DNA of 64,000 bases from JBMOKU01 sp049324315 (lineage in GTDB: Bacteria > Bacillota > Clostridia > Peptostreptococcales > Thermotaleaceae), in NCBI GenBank assembly GCA_049324315.1, contig JBMOKU010000043.1, forward strand, positions 1 to 64,000. Direction: 5' to 3'. The notes beneath the pieces were generated by a model. That model was not told the DNA's origin. It did not search any database and was given only the letters and a program-made list of their open reading frames with translations. The position numbers and the translations under genes were made by a program. Below are positions 42,931 to 51,340 of the stretch, one piece after another; within the stretch, counting starts at the first letter, position 1, and the number at the start of each line of letters is the position of its first letter.

Positions 42931-43749
42931 TTGAAAAATTTTTTAATAACTTCATGGAATGCGTTGAAATATCTTTTGATTTACTTTGTTCTTCAGGTGA
43001 TGGGAATGTTTGTAGTAGGAATGTATTACGGTATGAGACATGGGAAGAACACTCCTCAGGATGAACTAGCAGGAATGGTGATGCAAAATGTTTTTCAAGT
43101 AACTACGATAGCAGCAGCCATATCTTTGCTTGTCTATTGGTTGATGTTAAGAAGAAAAGAGGAAACCTTATGGAAGAAACGCAGCTTGGGAAAAATATAT
43201 CCCTATCAAACTTTACTTGGGATAGCCACTTCAATTGGACTTGCTGCGTTTACGTGCAGTTTGGCTGGAATAATCCAGTATATGTTCCCAAACTATACAG
43301 AAGTAGCAAAAAATATAGAAAGCACCAGAGGTTCTATGATCGGAATAATTTGTATGATTGTACTCCTGCCTACTTTTGAAGAAATATTGTTTCGAGGATT
43401 GATATTTAACGAATTTCGAAAGAATACAAATATCAAAATTGCTGTTATTGTTCAGGCTTTTATTTTTGCAGTATCCCATGGAAACCTGCTTCAAGGAATT
43501 TATACATTTATCATAGGACTGGTTATATGCTGCATATATATGTGGACAAACAGCCTTTGGTCAGCCATCATTGTCCATATCTCTTATAATTTCTTAGGTG
43601 TTTTTGTATTCCCGTATTTGTTAAATACTGGAGTATTGGACGTCAATACCGGCATTGCAGGCGGTATAGCTATTATGGCAATCTCTTTAGCTGCATTGTT
43701 TAGAAGTGTAAAAGAAGAGGAAATCCAAGAAGTTTCTTTATCAGAATAA
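42931..43749 (+). CDS. CPBP (Abi) family intramembrane metalloprotease
   Basis: The 272-aa protein has about seven to eight membrane helices and the CPBP motifs: TFEEILFRGLIFNEFR (EExxxR), FAVSHGNLLQG (FxxxH) and HISYNFLG (HxxxN/B). These bind zinc in Rce1-type proteases. Bacteriocin clusters of lactobacilli and streptococci use members (PlnI, SkkI) as self-immunity proteins, which is the likely job here. The start is TTG 42931, eight bases after AGGGGAG. Confidence 0.85.
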   Translation: MKNFLITSWNALKYLLIYFVLQVMGMFVVGMYYGMRHGKNTPQDELAGMVMQNVFQVTTIAAAISLLVYWLMLRRKEETLWKKRSLGKIYPYQTLLGIATSIGLAAFTCSLAGIIQYMFPNYTEVAKNIESTRGSMIGIICMIVLLPTFEEILFRGLIFNEFRKNTNIKIAVIVQAFIFAVSHGNLLQGIYTFIIGLVICCIYMWTNSLWSAIIVHISYNFLGVFVFPYLLNTGVLDVNTGIAGGIAIMAISLAALFRSVKEEEIQEVSLSE

Positions 43750-43803
43750 GAGATATTGTGTTAAAAGCATAAAAATATGTATACCTCATCTACTGCACAA
43801 ACC

Positions 43804-43927
43804 GCAAACAGGGGACAGGTAATGCGTTTGACAGAACATCCAGTGAAAAGCAATTAGCTAGATTCAGGCAAAAAATGTAGGTTTCATCTTTCAATGCCAT
43901 AAAACATACTACCTATCCCTTGTTTGC
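43804..43927. repeat. MITE-like element with 18-bp terminal inverted repeats
   Basis: GCAAACAGGGGACAGGTA (43804-43821) matches the reverse complement of 43910-43927 at 16 of 18 positions. The 124-bp span has no coding capacity. It lies between the bacteriocin island and the tRNA pair. Confidence 0.55.
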
Positions 43928-44021
43928 TTGTGGGCCTGGATATTGAAAAGTAAACAAGAAGAGAATAAACAAAAAAAGAGACACGAGAGTTCCTATCTTC
44001 GCATCCCTTTTTTTATGTAAA

Positions 44022-44096
44022 TGGAGCTAGTGAAGGGAATCGAACCCCCAACCTGCTGATTACAAGTCAGCTGCTCTACCGTTGAGCCACACTAGC
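44022..44096 (-). tRNA. tRNA-Thr (UGU)
   Basis: The acceptor arms GCTAGTG/CACTAGC pair perfectly. The anticodon stem-loop is GCTGA-CTTGTAA-TCAGC with anticodon TGT, the T-loop is GGTTCGATTCC, and the CCA end is encoded. 75 nt. Confidence 0.97.
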
Positions 44097-44100
44097 AAAA

Positions 44101-44196
44101 AATATGGTTTTAAGCGGAATGTATGTTGTAGTCTGTATACATGAAGTGTTGCAAAGTACAGAGGACCGTTCCAACCAGGACCCACAAAACCATATT
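44101..44196 (-). other. Long inverted repeat in the tRNA-Lys / tRNA-Thr spacer
   Basis: AATATGGTTTT (44101-44111) and AAAACCATATT (44186-44196) are perfect 11-bp arms spanning almost the whole 106-nt spacer. In the joint tRNA transcript this would form a stem with a structured loop. It may be a processing signal or a small element inserted between the tRNAs. Confidence 0.5.
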
Positions 44197-44202
44197 CGAT
44201 AT

Positions 44203-44278
44203 TGGTGACCCATCCGCGGCTCGAACGCGGGACACCTTGATTAAAAGTCAAGTGCTCTACCTACTGAGCTAATGGGTC
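44203..44278 (-). tRNA. tRNA-Lys (UUU)
   Basis: Acceptor GACCCAT/ATGGGTC, D-arm GCTCAGTAGGTAGAGC, anticodon stem-loop CTTGA-CTTTTAA-TCAAG with anticodon TTT, T-arm GTTCGAG, CCA encoded. 76 nt. It is upstream of tRNA-Thr in the same direction. Confidence 0.98.
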
Positions 44279-44380
44279 ATATGATGTTACTCACAGTTAT
44301 ATATAATACAGGAGAACTCGAAATATGTCAATAAAGATAATGAAAAAATTTTTGTGCAAAAATTTACAATTGTGCTAGGT

Positions 44381-45364
44381 TTATTTTTCCCAGCGAAGGT
44401 CTTTACCATAGAATTTCAGTATGGTAAAATTGCCGAATATCCTGGAGAAAATTCTATCGCTGTAAGTACTGGCGATTTCCATGGGTGATAGGTTGGTTGA
44501 GATGATGGTTTTTTTACTGCCAATTAATCTGCTGTTTATAATATTGAAAACTTCAGTATTTGTAAATGTATTTGTCATCTCTGTACCTAAATCGTCGACA
44601 ACCAGTAAATCACAGTCAAAGAGAAGCTGATAGCTGGTTTCAATATTAGGAGTCCGATTTCTATTGAATTTATACTCTTCTAAGATTTCAAGGATTTTGA
44701 AGGCTGTCTGATAAACAACAATCTTCCCCTTGTCCAGTAAGGCCTTAGCGATACAATTGCACATAAAGGTTTTTCCTAGACCGGTTGTTCCATAGAAAAA
44801 AAGATTTTCATCCAGCTGCTTATCAAAGTTGATGACGAAGCCTTCGCATACATTGAGGATATTCAACATATTTTGCTTCGGTGTCAGATCTTCATCCTCA
44901 AATTTATGATCAGAAAAGAGCTCAAGGCTAAAGTGGTTAAAGTTTTCTTTATCTAATACGCGAGAAATATTAGACATTTCGTAAGCTTTGTTAATAAGCT
45001 TTTGCTTAAAGCAGCTGCATTTACCACCATCACTTATAAAGCCCGTATCCTTGCAGGAGGCGCAGTGATAGGTTCTTTCCAAATAATCTAGAGGAATGTT
45101 ATTTTCTGTAAGCAATATGGCTTTTTCTTGTTTCAAATGCCGCATCTTTTCTTGAAGTTCTTGGATGGCTTCATCAAAATTGCTTAGATGGTTTAAAATG
45201 ACCTTTGAGAGGAGTATTCCTGTTTTTCCGATTTCTTCATCGATAGCCTTTACTCTGGGAACTTTCCTATAGACATATTCCCTTCGTGAAGCCAATGCTT
45301 TTTCTTCGAAATCCTGTATCCGTTCATATTCCCTTAATATTTCATTCATATATTGATTGTTCAT
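44381..45364 (-). CDS. dnaI: DnaI/DnaC-like helicase loader ATPase
   Basis: The 327-aa protein has an N-terminal helical region (about 1-95), a zinc-binding knuckle (CASCKDTG and GKCSCF, about 98-120) and an AAA+ domain. Walker A is FYGTTGLGKTFMC (about 192) and Walker B is LLVVDDLGTEM; an arginine-finger region follows (SDRIFSRIFG). It loads DnaB onto DNA, as DnaI does in B. subtilis. Start ATG 45364 follows TAGGTGG. It lies 14 bp after the DnaD-like gene, so the two are cotranscribed primosome genes. Confidence 0.92.
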   Translation of the reverse strand: MNNQYMNEILREYERIQDFEEKALASRREYVYRKVPRVKAIDEEIGKTGILLSKVILNHLSNFDEAIQELQEKMRHLKQEKAILLTENNIPLDYLERTYHCASCKDTGFISDGGKCSCFKQKLINKAYEMSNISRVLDKENFNHFSLELFSDHKFEDEDLTPKQNMLNILNVCEGFVINFDKQLDENLFFYGTTGLGKTFMCNCIAKALLDKGKIVVYQTAFKILEILEEYKFNRNRTPNIETSYQLLFDCDLLVVDDLGTEMTNTFTNTEVFNIINSRLIGSKKTIISTNLSPMEIASTYSDRIFSRIFGNFTILKFYGKDLRWEK

Positions 45365-45378
45365 GCTTACCACCTACT

Positions 45379-46425
45379 CTAATCCTTTTTTCTTAGGAGT
45401 TTCTCCAATTCATCTTTTGAGTACTTTGAAGTACGTTGTTCAAAATTATGGAAACGATTTGCTGCCGGCTTTGCCGTTTTCTTAGGACTGGGCTTTTCCT
45501 GAATTTGCTTTTGTTCAACAGCTTCAATGGACTGAATGCCTTCATTCTTCCAAGCCAGCAGAATACCATTTATATACTGAATCGTCGGATTGCTGGTTTT
45601 TTTGGTATTTTCGCAGGCCTTTAAAATCATATCCATAGAAAACTGCCAATCATCCAGCCATCGATCCATGGTTTCTTTTTCAGATTTTGAAGGTGCCCGA
45701 TAAAATCCCATGGCTTGAAAGATTCTTTTATACTGTATGTATCTGCCGTCGGTTTTCTCTAAGTATGTATCCAGTTTCTCTGTACTTGTTATGCCGTTGT
45801 CATACCAATTTCGAATGACTGCAGCTACATATTTCGTATTCTTAATGTTCTTTTGCTCTACACAATACATAAAGGCTCTGACAATCATATCTGGATCCAT
45901 GTTGTAATTATAGACCCATTCAAGAATTTCCATCATCTCATTGGGGACCAAGCTTCTACGGATCAATTGATTGATTTGATAGAACATTTCCTTGATTTCG
46001 GGTACTTTATTGGCTTCAATTAAGTCGTCCGGAGAGCAGGTATAGGTACCGGAAGAAGAGGCTTCTGCAGGAGCGTCTACCTTAACGGCTTTATAGTTAT
46101 TATTGATATATAACTGCTTTAAGTTTAAAAATTCTACGGTATATGCATAGGACTCGTTTCCCGGATGAGGATGCTTGATCACAATTCCCTTCTGCTGCCA
46201 AAAATCCCAAGCGCTGAGCACATCGGAAAGGGGAATGTTTAAATGCTTGGCGATGGTTTGATTGTCGACGGAAAGGGATGCATCCTTATCCTGGGCGTAC
46301 TTATAGCCCAAAAGGTAGACCTTTACGTAGGTACCATTTGCCATAGGCATAAAATCATTTATGAATATATTTTCAATAGGGGTATCCCCAAGATCAAAAC
46401 TAGCTGTTTGCTTAATAAAGCCCAT
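45379..46425 (-). CDS. DnaD-domain replication initiation protein
   Basis: The 348-aa protein has an N-terminal winged-helix part (about 1-110, DNQTIAKHLNIPLSDVLSAWDFW) and two DnaB_2/DnaD repeats (about 135-205 and 225-300). Each repeat ends in the YxxxIxxxW-like motif: KYVAAVIRNWYDNGI and PTIQYINGILLAWKNEGI. A basic tail follows. Such proteins open or remodel origin DNA and recruit DnaI and DnaB. Start ATG 46425 lies six bases after AAGGAGGTG. Confidence 0.9.
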   Translation of the reverse strand: MGFIKQTASFDLGDTPIENIFINDFMPMANGTYVKVYLLGYKYAQDKDASLSVDNQTIAKHLNIPLSDVLSAWDFWQQKGIVIKHPHPGNESYAYTVEFLNLKQLYINNNYKAVKVDAPAEASSSGTYTCSPDDLIEANKVPEIKEMFYQINQLIRRSLVPNEMMEILEWVYNYNMDPDMIVRAFMYCVEQKNIKNTKYVAAVIRNWYDNGITSTEKLDTYLEKTDGRYIQYKRIFQAMGFYRAPSKSEKETMDRWLDDWQFSMDMILKACENTKKTSNPTIQYINGILLAWKNEGIQSIEAVEQKQIQEKPSPKKTAKPAANRFHNFEQRTSKYSKDELEKLLRKKD

Positions 46426-46578
46426 TAGGCCCACCTCCTTGATTATGGGATAGGATGAGTATATTATATCACATCTTCAGAAGCCCGTATAAGATCGTAA
46501 TGAAATAATACACATATTGGAATTTACTATTTAATATAGTAGTATTACCAGATAGAAGAGAAGAGAGGGGGAATTTCC

Positions 46579-48096
46579 TTGATTCGAAAGGGATTGAGCA
46601 GAAGATGGCTTCTTCTGACCTTAACGGCGCTGATGCTGACAATCTCCATGGCCGCTGCCAGATTTGAAGTTTTGGAGCGCGCCGCTTTTTTAACGATGGA
46701 TGTGAATCTACCCGGCGGAAAAAATATTACCCAATATACAATCGATGTGGATCTTGACGGAGTAGAAAAAATCTTGACTGCCAATGAGAAAGTAATCTAC
46801 TATAACCAATCAGACACGGATTTTAATGCACTGTATTTCCACATATATCCAAATGCATTTAAGTCAAAAGATACAACGCCCTTTGATAAAGAGGAAATGG
46901 ATTTGGCATACCCAGAGGGATTTGAGCCTGGAGAGGCACAAATTCGTGCCGTCAAAATTGATAGTGAAAATCTTAACTTTGCCATTATAGGCGTAGGAGA
47001 CAGCATATTGAAAGTAATCTTAAATAAAGCCCTGGAGCCTGGTGATAAAGTAACCTTGGATATTGAGTTTGCTGTCAAGATCCCACCGGCCCAGGGCAGG
47101 TTTGGATTCGGCGAATACACGGTCAATATGGGAAATTGGTATCCGATACTATGTGTTTTTGACGATAAGGGGTGGCATTTGGAGCCATACTATTCCATTG
47201 GAGACCCTTTCTATAGCGAAAGCGCTAACTATCGCGTGGCTGTTTCGGCTCCTCCAGAATATACGATTGCCTCTACTGGAAATATTGTAAAAAAAGAAAA
47301 TCGCGACGGAAAGGTACTGTGGACCTTGGAGGCAAAGGCCGTTAGGGATTTCGCCATGATTGCCAGTGAGAAATATAGTATTATGGAGGATGAAGTAGAC
47401 GGAATAAAAATCTACTCCTATTATATTGACGGAGAAGTTGCAGATATGGCATTGGAAGCAGCCAGAGATTCCATCAAGATATTTAATGATACCTTTGGGA
47501 AATATCCTTATAAACAGTTTTCTGTTGCAGCATCAAATTTTTATGTAGGTGGGATGGAATATCCCAATCTAGTGTATATCAATCAAGCATTTTATCAAAA
47601 CGATAGAAAGGATATTTTGGAATATGTTATTGCCCACGAGGCCGCCCATCAATGGTGGTACGGGGTTGTGGGAAACGATGAAGTGAATGAGGCGTGGCTG
47701 GATGAAGCCCTTACGGAATACTCTACACTCCTTTATTATGAAAAGAAATATGGCAAGGAAGCAAAGGACCATGTCTATAAAAACATTGTGGTTAAAAGCT
47801 ATGATCTCTATAGAAATGACGGAAAAAACCGGGAAGAACGAGTATGTCGCAGCCTAAAGGAATTTAAAGACTCCTCAGAGTATCAGGCGTTGGTTTATAA
47901 TAAAGGAGCGATGTTCATTGAGGACCTAAGGCGTGAAATGGGTGATGAAGTTTTCTTCCAGACACTAAAAATCTATTTTGATAAATATAAGTTCAAAAAT
48001 GCAACTACGGAGGATTTTATTACAGTATGTGAGCAGATCTCCAATAAGGAATTGCGCCAAAGCTTTCAAGACTGGCTTATGTACGAAAAGGAATAA
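46579..48096 (+). CDS. M1-family (aminopeptidase N-like) metallopeptidase, membrane-anchored
   Basis: The 505-aa protein has an N-terminal membrane anchor or signal (RRWLLLTLTALMLTISMAAA), an N-terminal beta domain and an M1 catalytic domain. It has the GGMEYP exopeptidase loop (usually GxMEN), zinc site HEAAHQWWYG (about 352) and the third ligand in NEAWLDEALTEY. Asn replaced by Tyr-Pro in the GAMEN-like loop is seen in the shorter bacterial branch. It should trim peptides outside the membrane. The start is TTG 46579, seven bases after GAGAGGGGG. It is divergent from the dnaD-like gene. Confidence 0.92.
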   Translation: MIRKGLSRRWLLLTLTALMLTISMAAARFEVLERAAFLTMDVNLPGGKNITQYTIDVDLDGVEKILTANEKVIYYNQSDTDFNALYFHIYPNAFKSKDTTPFDKEEMDLAYPEGFEPGEAQIRAVKIDSENLNFAIIGVGDSILKVILNKALEPGDKVTLDIEFAVKIPPAQGRFGFGEYTVNMGNWYPILCVFDDKGWHLEPYYSIGDPFYSESANYRVAVSAPPEYTIASTGNIVKKENRDGKVLWTLEAKAVRDFAMIASEKYSIMEDEVDGIKIYSYYIDGEVADMALEAARDSIKIFNDTFGKYPYKQFSVAASNFYVGGMEYPNLVYINQAFYQNDRKDILEYVIAHEAAHQWWYGVVGNDEVNEAWLDEALTEYSTLLYYEKKYGKEAKDHVYKNIVVKSYDLYRNDGKNREERVCRSLKEFKDSSEYQALVYNKGAMFIEDLRREMGDEVFFQTLKIYFDKYKFKNATTEDFITVCEQISNKELRQSFQDWLMYEKE

Positions 48097-48191
48097 AATA
48101 CTAATAATAGCATAAAATAGAAATCAAACAAGCTTAATAATTTGAACGGCAGCATCACAAATTAAACACAAAAACCTCAAAAACTTATTCT

Positions 48192-48219
48192 TTGATTACA
48201 AGTAGGAGTATGATATAAT
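48192..48219 (+). promoter_or_regulatory. Promoter of the M23 peptidase gene
   Basis: TTGATT, a 16-bp spacer and a perfect TATAAT. Confidence 0.7.
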
Positions 48220-48236
48220 ATAAAAGCCGAAAAAAT

Positions 48237-48253
48237 GTTACAGAATGATTACA
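48237..48253 (-). promoter_or_regulatory. WalR-box-like site in the M23 peptidase leader
   Basis: On the minus strand it reads TGTAAT-N5-TGTAAC, a full match to the WalR consensus TGTWAH-N5-TGTWAH. It lies about 10-27 bp after the predicted transcription start of a wall hydrolase gene, where it could repress. Confidence 0.5.
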
Positions 48254-48327
48254 AAAAAAGAAGGAAATTTAACATTCGTATAGAATTTAGGTCTTTAGCA
48301 CTACAGAAAAGCGAAGGGAGTTTTATT

Positions 48328-49737
48328 ATGGATCTAAATAGTACCCTCCCCACTATGAAGAAAATCATACGTACATATGCAGTCAAAAGCTATCAATATA
48401 TAAATAGAGATAAGAAAACCCGAATCATTGCATTGGTTACAGCAGTGGCTCTGATCATTACCCTATCTATTTCTTTGTATAGTATGAATACAGCGTATAT
48501 GGTAAAGATAGACGGAAAAGTCCTCGGGGTTGTTAGAGAACAAAAAGATTTTACAAAGCTGATGGATGAGATGAAAGAGAATTTACATAAGGTATACAAT
48601 ACAGATATTGTATTTCCGCAAACCGTTGTATTTGAGAAGACAAGGGCCAAAAGAGAAGAGTTAACCGAAGCGGCTGAATTGAAAAAGGCCGTTACGGAAA
48701 TGATCAGCTATGAAGTAAAGTCTTACGCCATTAAATCCAATGATTCTGTGGTAGCAATTCTTCCATCGAAAGAAGAAGCAGATAGAGTTTTAGCAGATAC
48801 GAAGAATCAGTATACCGATACGGATAATACAAGTATTGAGAAGATATATTTTGCAGAAAGTGTTATCGTAGAAGAAATTAATGCATCGGTAAAGGATATA
48901 AAGGCCTACGATGATGCAATGAAGCTGATCCAATTAGGGACAGATGAGATAAAAGTCCATGAAATTCAAGAGGGCGAAAGCTTCTGGACCATTGCAAAGA
49001 AGTATAATCTGAAGGTAGATGATTTAGTTAAAGCGAATCCTGATATAAAGCCGGAAAAGCTGCAGCTAAAGCAAAAAATTAATTTGATTGTACCAAAGCC
49101 GCTTATTACAGTAGCCACTGTTGAAAAGGTAGAGTTCCAAGAAAATATTCCGTATGAGACTATATTCGAAGAAACCAGCGCTATGTATAAAGGTGAAAAG
49201 AAAATTAAGCTGAAGGGTCAAGATGGAATCAAGCAGGTTGTGGCAGAAGTCGTGAAGCATAATGGAATTGAAGTGAATAAAAATATCTTAAAGGAAGATA
49301 TTATCAGCAGTCCTACGACACAGATCGTTTTACAAGGAACAAAAGCACTGCCTCCGACCATCGGAACAGGATCATTATCAAATCCAACAAGGGGCAAGCT
49401 TACTTCCAGGTTTGGTGTGAGATGGGGTAGGATGCACGAGGGCATTGATATCGCTGCAAAGATAGGTACAGATATTAAAGCCGCTGACGGAGGAAAGGTA
49501 ATATTCTCCGGTACGAAGAGCGGGTACGGAAAGATGATTATTATTGATCATGGTGGAGGAATCCAGACCTATTATGCCCATAATAGTAAAAATCTTGTGT
49601 CTGTTGGAGATAGGGTATATAAAGGACAAAAAATAGGAGAAGTAGGAAATACTGGTCGTAGTACAGGGCCTCACGTTCATTTCGAGGTTCGAAAAAATGG
49701 TACTCCGGTAAATCCTTTAAAATACGTTAATTATTAA
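48328..49737 (+). CDS. LysM-G5-M23 cell-wall endopeptidase
   Basis: The 469-aa protein has one membrane helix near residue 35-55, a helical stalk, a LysM domain (about 210-255, EIQEGESFWTIAKKYNL to LIVPKP), a G5 domain (about 258-340) and a C-terminal M23 lysostaphin-like peptidase. The latter has zinc ligands in RMHEGIDIAA and GPHVHFEVRKNG and core strand YAHNSK. It cuts peptidoglycan cross-bridges. ATG 48328 lies seven bases after GGGAG; in-frame codons before it lie in the leader. The WalR-like box suggests control by the WalRK system encoded 4 kb away. Confidence 0.94.
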   Translation: MDLNSTLPTMKKIIRTYAVKSYQYINRDKKTRIIALVTAVALIITLSISLYSMNTAYMVKIDGKVLGVVREQKDFTKLMDEMKENLHKVYNTDIVFPQTVVFEKTRAKREELTEAAELKKAVTEMISYEVKSYAIKSNDSVVAILPSKEEADRVLADTKNQYTDTDNTSIEKIYFAESVIVEEINASVKDIKAYDDAMKLIQLGTDEIKVHEIQEGESFWTIAKKYNLKVDDLVKANPDIKPEKLQLKQKINLIVPKPLITVATVEKVEFQENIPYETIFEETSAMYKGEKKIKLKGQDGIKQVVAEVVKHNGIEVNKNILKEDIISSPTTQIVLQGTKALPPTIGTGSLSNPTRGKLTSRFGVRWGRMHEGIDIAAKIGTDIKAADGGKVIFSGTKSGYGKMIIIDHGGGIQTYYAHNSKNLVSVGDRVYKGQKIGEVGNTGRSTGPHVHFEVRKNGTPVNPLKYVNY

Positions 49738-49759
49738 GTCGAATATAAAGTATTAAAAT

Positions 49760-49800
49760 AAAAGACGTAATCGGAGAAAATCTGATTACGTCTTTTTATT
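49760..49800 (+). terminator. Terminator after the M23 peptidase gene
   Basis: AAAAGACGTAATC and GATTACGTCTTTT form a 13-bp stem with a T-tail. Confidence 0.85.
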
Positions 49801-49843
49801 TCTAAGAAAAAGCTTGAGCAGAATCACTGTAGAGAATATCATC

Positions 49844-49868
49844 GTAGGGGCGTGCATTGCGCGTCCGC
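49844..49868. repeat. GTAGGGGCG hairpin repeat
   Basis: GTAGGGGCGTGCATTGCGCG followed by TCCGC is a short REP-like hairpin of the family also at 23910, 59523 and 61793. It sits 10 bp from the 3' end of the subtilase gene. Confidence 0.6.
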
Positions 49869-49877
49869 TTTATTCTT

Positions 49878-51164
49878 TTATGAACGGAATAACCATAATA
49901 GAAAGAGCAAAGCTGGGTTGAACTCAGTAAGGGGCTTTTTCTTTTCCTGAGGTTTCTCTACTGCAGGAACAGTAGGTGTACTTAATTCACCGATATCCAA
50001 CATCTTACGTATGCTGATAATACCTGCACCTTGGGCGTTTCTGTTACGGTCGATGGCGTAGGCGGAGTTAATGATCCTTGATTTTACCTGAGAAGGTGTC
50101 AGATTTGGCTCTTTTTCGTACAGCAGTGCTGCAGCTCCAGCAACAATAGGTGCGGCCATAGAAGTCCCTGAATAACTGACATAGGCAGTGTTGCTTTTGT
50201 TGGATAGAGACATGATATCAACACCTGGAGCTACGACATCAGGCTTAGAAAGCCCTTCGAAGGTTGGGCCCCTGCTGGAAAAGTCAGCAATGGAATCATC
50301 TTCAACCGTAGAGGTTCTGTTATCGTCGGCGGCACCTACGGTAATGGCGGATGGACTTGTGCCCGGACTGGTAATGGTACGACTGGAAGGCCCGCTGTTT
50401 CCCGCAGAGACTACAACGGTAAGACCGCTTCTGACTGCGCCATCTACTGCCCTGGCCAGTGGATCGTTTCTATCCTGTTCATCCACTGCGGAGCCTAAGG
50501 ACATGGATATGACTTTGATATTATACTTTTCTTTATTGTCCACGGCCCATTGTATACCCGCTACGATATCAGAAGTAGAACCGCTTCCTGTTTCGTCAAG
50601 GGCTTTTATACCGATAATGCTGGCCTCCGGTGCAATTCCCTTGTATCTCTCATTAACGTAACCACTGCCGGCGATAATTCCGGCCACGTGGGTGCCATGA
50701 CCGTCGTCATCATAGGGTTTTGTTCTTTCATTGACAAAATCCTTGAAGGCAACGATACGATTGGTGGGCTTTGTAAGGTCATCATGGGGGTGTACGCCTG
50801 TATCAATCACAGCTACCCCGATACCCTTTCCCCCGTAACCTGCCTCATTAACCAAATCAGAATCTACTGCCAAAGAGGCAATATCCATGGTTTTAAAAAC
50901 TTTTGCATCATGGTTGATAAAATGTACTGTGTGGTGGCGGGAGATTTCTTTAACGGCTTTAGCCGGTACTTCTGCTGCAATGGCATTGATCAGAGGAAGA
51001 TCATATTTGACTGTTCCACCGATTTCTTCGATATATTTCAGTAGCTGGTCACGGCTGCCGTTTCCATCGATAATGACGGATAGATATTCTTTAGCACCTG
51101 CTGTTTTGGTTAATACCTTCGGATGTATATTACTGGCGAAATTTCTTCTATTTCGATACATCAT
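49878..51164 (-). CDS. Subtilisin-like serine protease (S8, AprX-type)
   Basis: The 428-aa protein has an inhibitor-like N-terminal prodomain (about 1-95) and an S8 catalytic domain with Asp121 (AVIDTGVH), His156 (GHGTHVAG), oxyanion Asn in SAGNSGPS and Ser335 (SGTSMAAP). The C-terminus is Pro/Lys-rich and ends in a hydrophobic FNPALLFLLWLF segment. No signal peptide is seen, which fits the intracellular/AprX group, although the C-terminal hydrophobic tail could anchor it. ATG 51164 lies eight bases after GGAG. Monocistronic. Confidence 0.93.
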   Translation of the reverse strand: MMYRNRRNFASNIHPKVLTKTAGAKEYLSVIIDGNGSRDQLLKYIEEIGGTVKYDLPLINAIAAEVPAKAVKEISRHHTVHFINHDAKVFKTMDIASLAVDSDLVNEAGYGGKGIGVAVIDTGVHPHDDLTKPTNRIVAFKDFVNERTKPYDDDGHGTHVAGIIAGSGYVNERYKGIAPEASIIGIKALDETGSGSTSDIVAGIQWAVDNKEKYNIKVISMSLGSAVDEQDRNDPLARAVDGAVRSGLTVVVSAGNSGPSSRTITSPGTSPSAITVGAADDNRTSTVEDDSIADFSSRGPTFEGLSKPDVVAPGVDIMSLSNKSNTAYVSYSGTSMAAPIVAGAAALLYEKEPNLTPSQVKSRIINSAYAIDRNRNAQGAGIISIRKMLDIGELSTPTVPAVEKPQEKKKPLTEFNPALLFLLWLFRS

Positions 51165-51340
51165 CTATATCACTCCATAACATATATTTTCAATACAATG
51201 TATGCTGGAGGGATCGAAAAGGTTAAACATTAGTGGTTTGTCAAGGGTACCTACTATTACCAGTGATATGACGACGGTATTATGCTATAATAATCCCTAT
51301 ATCTCCTCATATACATATTCTTAAAGGGGGAGGGGATAAT

